Source of the DNA: UMGS1696 sp963643035
GTDB lineage: Bacteria > Bacillota > Clostridia > Oscillospirales > CAG-272
DNA length: 26,201 nt
Direction of reading: 5' to 3'
Assembly: GCA_963643035.1 (NCBI GenBank)
Contig: CAVIKO010000155.1
Span: 1-26,201 of the forward strand
Every line of letters begins with the position of its first letter. Within the stretch, counting starts at the first letter, position 1. The notes under the pieces are model-generated. The model saw nothing but the letters and a program-made list of their open reading frames with translations. It did no database searches and was not told where the DNA came from. Shown here piece after piece: positions 26,146-26,201 of the stretch. A program made the translations under genes and the position numbers.

Positions 26146-26201
26146 ATGGATCTGACCGATGCGCAATGGAACGAAATAAAACCTCTGTATGTTGGAATGC
26201 G
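26146..26201 (+). CDS. IS5-like transposase, N-terminal fragment cut by the window edge
   Basis: The first 18 codons read MDLTDAQWNEIKPLYVGM. The MDLTDAQW opening followed by a (I/L)xPL motif is typical of the N-terminal helix-turn-helix region (DUF4096) of IS5-family transposases. The frame is still open at the edge, so whether the gene is intact cannot be seen. The ATG lacks a strong Shine-Dalgarno site; GAGAGG lies about 15 bases upstream. It is the only plus-strand gene in the window and diverges from the LRR gene. No terminal inverted repeat could be assigned. Confidence 0.6.
   Translation, partial: MDLTDAQWNEIKPLYVGM

Overview
The window reads as accessory chromosome of an uncultured Gram-positive bacterium, most likely a gut-type clostridial Firmicute. 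The evidence is AGGAGG-like Shine-Dalgarno sites, two near-consensus sigma-A promoters (TTTACA or TTGCAA, 17 bp, TATAAT), lipoprotein signal peptides, and surface modules typical of such genomes (InlB/Listeria-Bacteroides repeats, BspA-like LRR_5 repeats). This lineage call is inference. All eight complete genes lie on the minus strand, so transcription runs right to left. The right edge holds the first 18 codons of a plus-strand transposase.

From right to left: an IS5-like transposase start (26146-26201); a promoter and a 3,080-residue LRR lipoprotein (16621-25863) ending near a GC-rich hairpin; a second promoter (16403-16431) that starts a six-gene cluster. The cluster is a membrane protein with an InlB-like repeat and acidic tail (15269-16342), a MoxR AAA+ ATPase (14129-15178), a DUF58/VWA protein (13233-14132), a BatA-like membrane VWA protein (11203-13236), a large membrane protein with two VWA domains and a glutamine-amidotransferase-like domain (8329-11190), and an LRR/FN3-like/InlB lipoprotein (5555-8332). 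From MoxR to the LRR lipoprotein the genes overlap by 4 nt (ATGA or GTGA) or lie 12 nt apart. A hairpin follows, then a 164-bp MITE-like element flanked by TA, then a 1,693-residue InlB-repeat lipoprotein (195-5276) ending at a perfect 48-nt palindrome.

Working model (inference): the MoxR-DUF58-VWA genes encode a membrane-bound AAA+/VWA machine facing the cell surface, as in Bat-type operons. The linked lipoproteins would be its clients or its surface partners. InlB-type repeats occur in the machine-side membrane protein and in all three lipoproteins, and one LRR lipoprotein is coupled to the machine's last VWA gene. That tie between an ATPase/VWA machine and giant repeat lipoproteins is the most interesting feature of the window.
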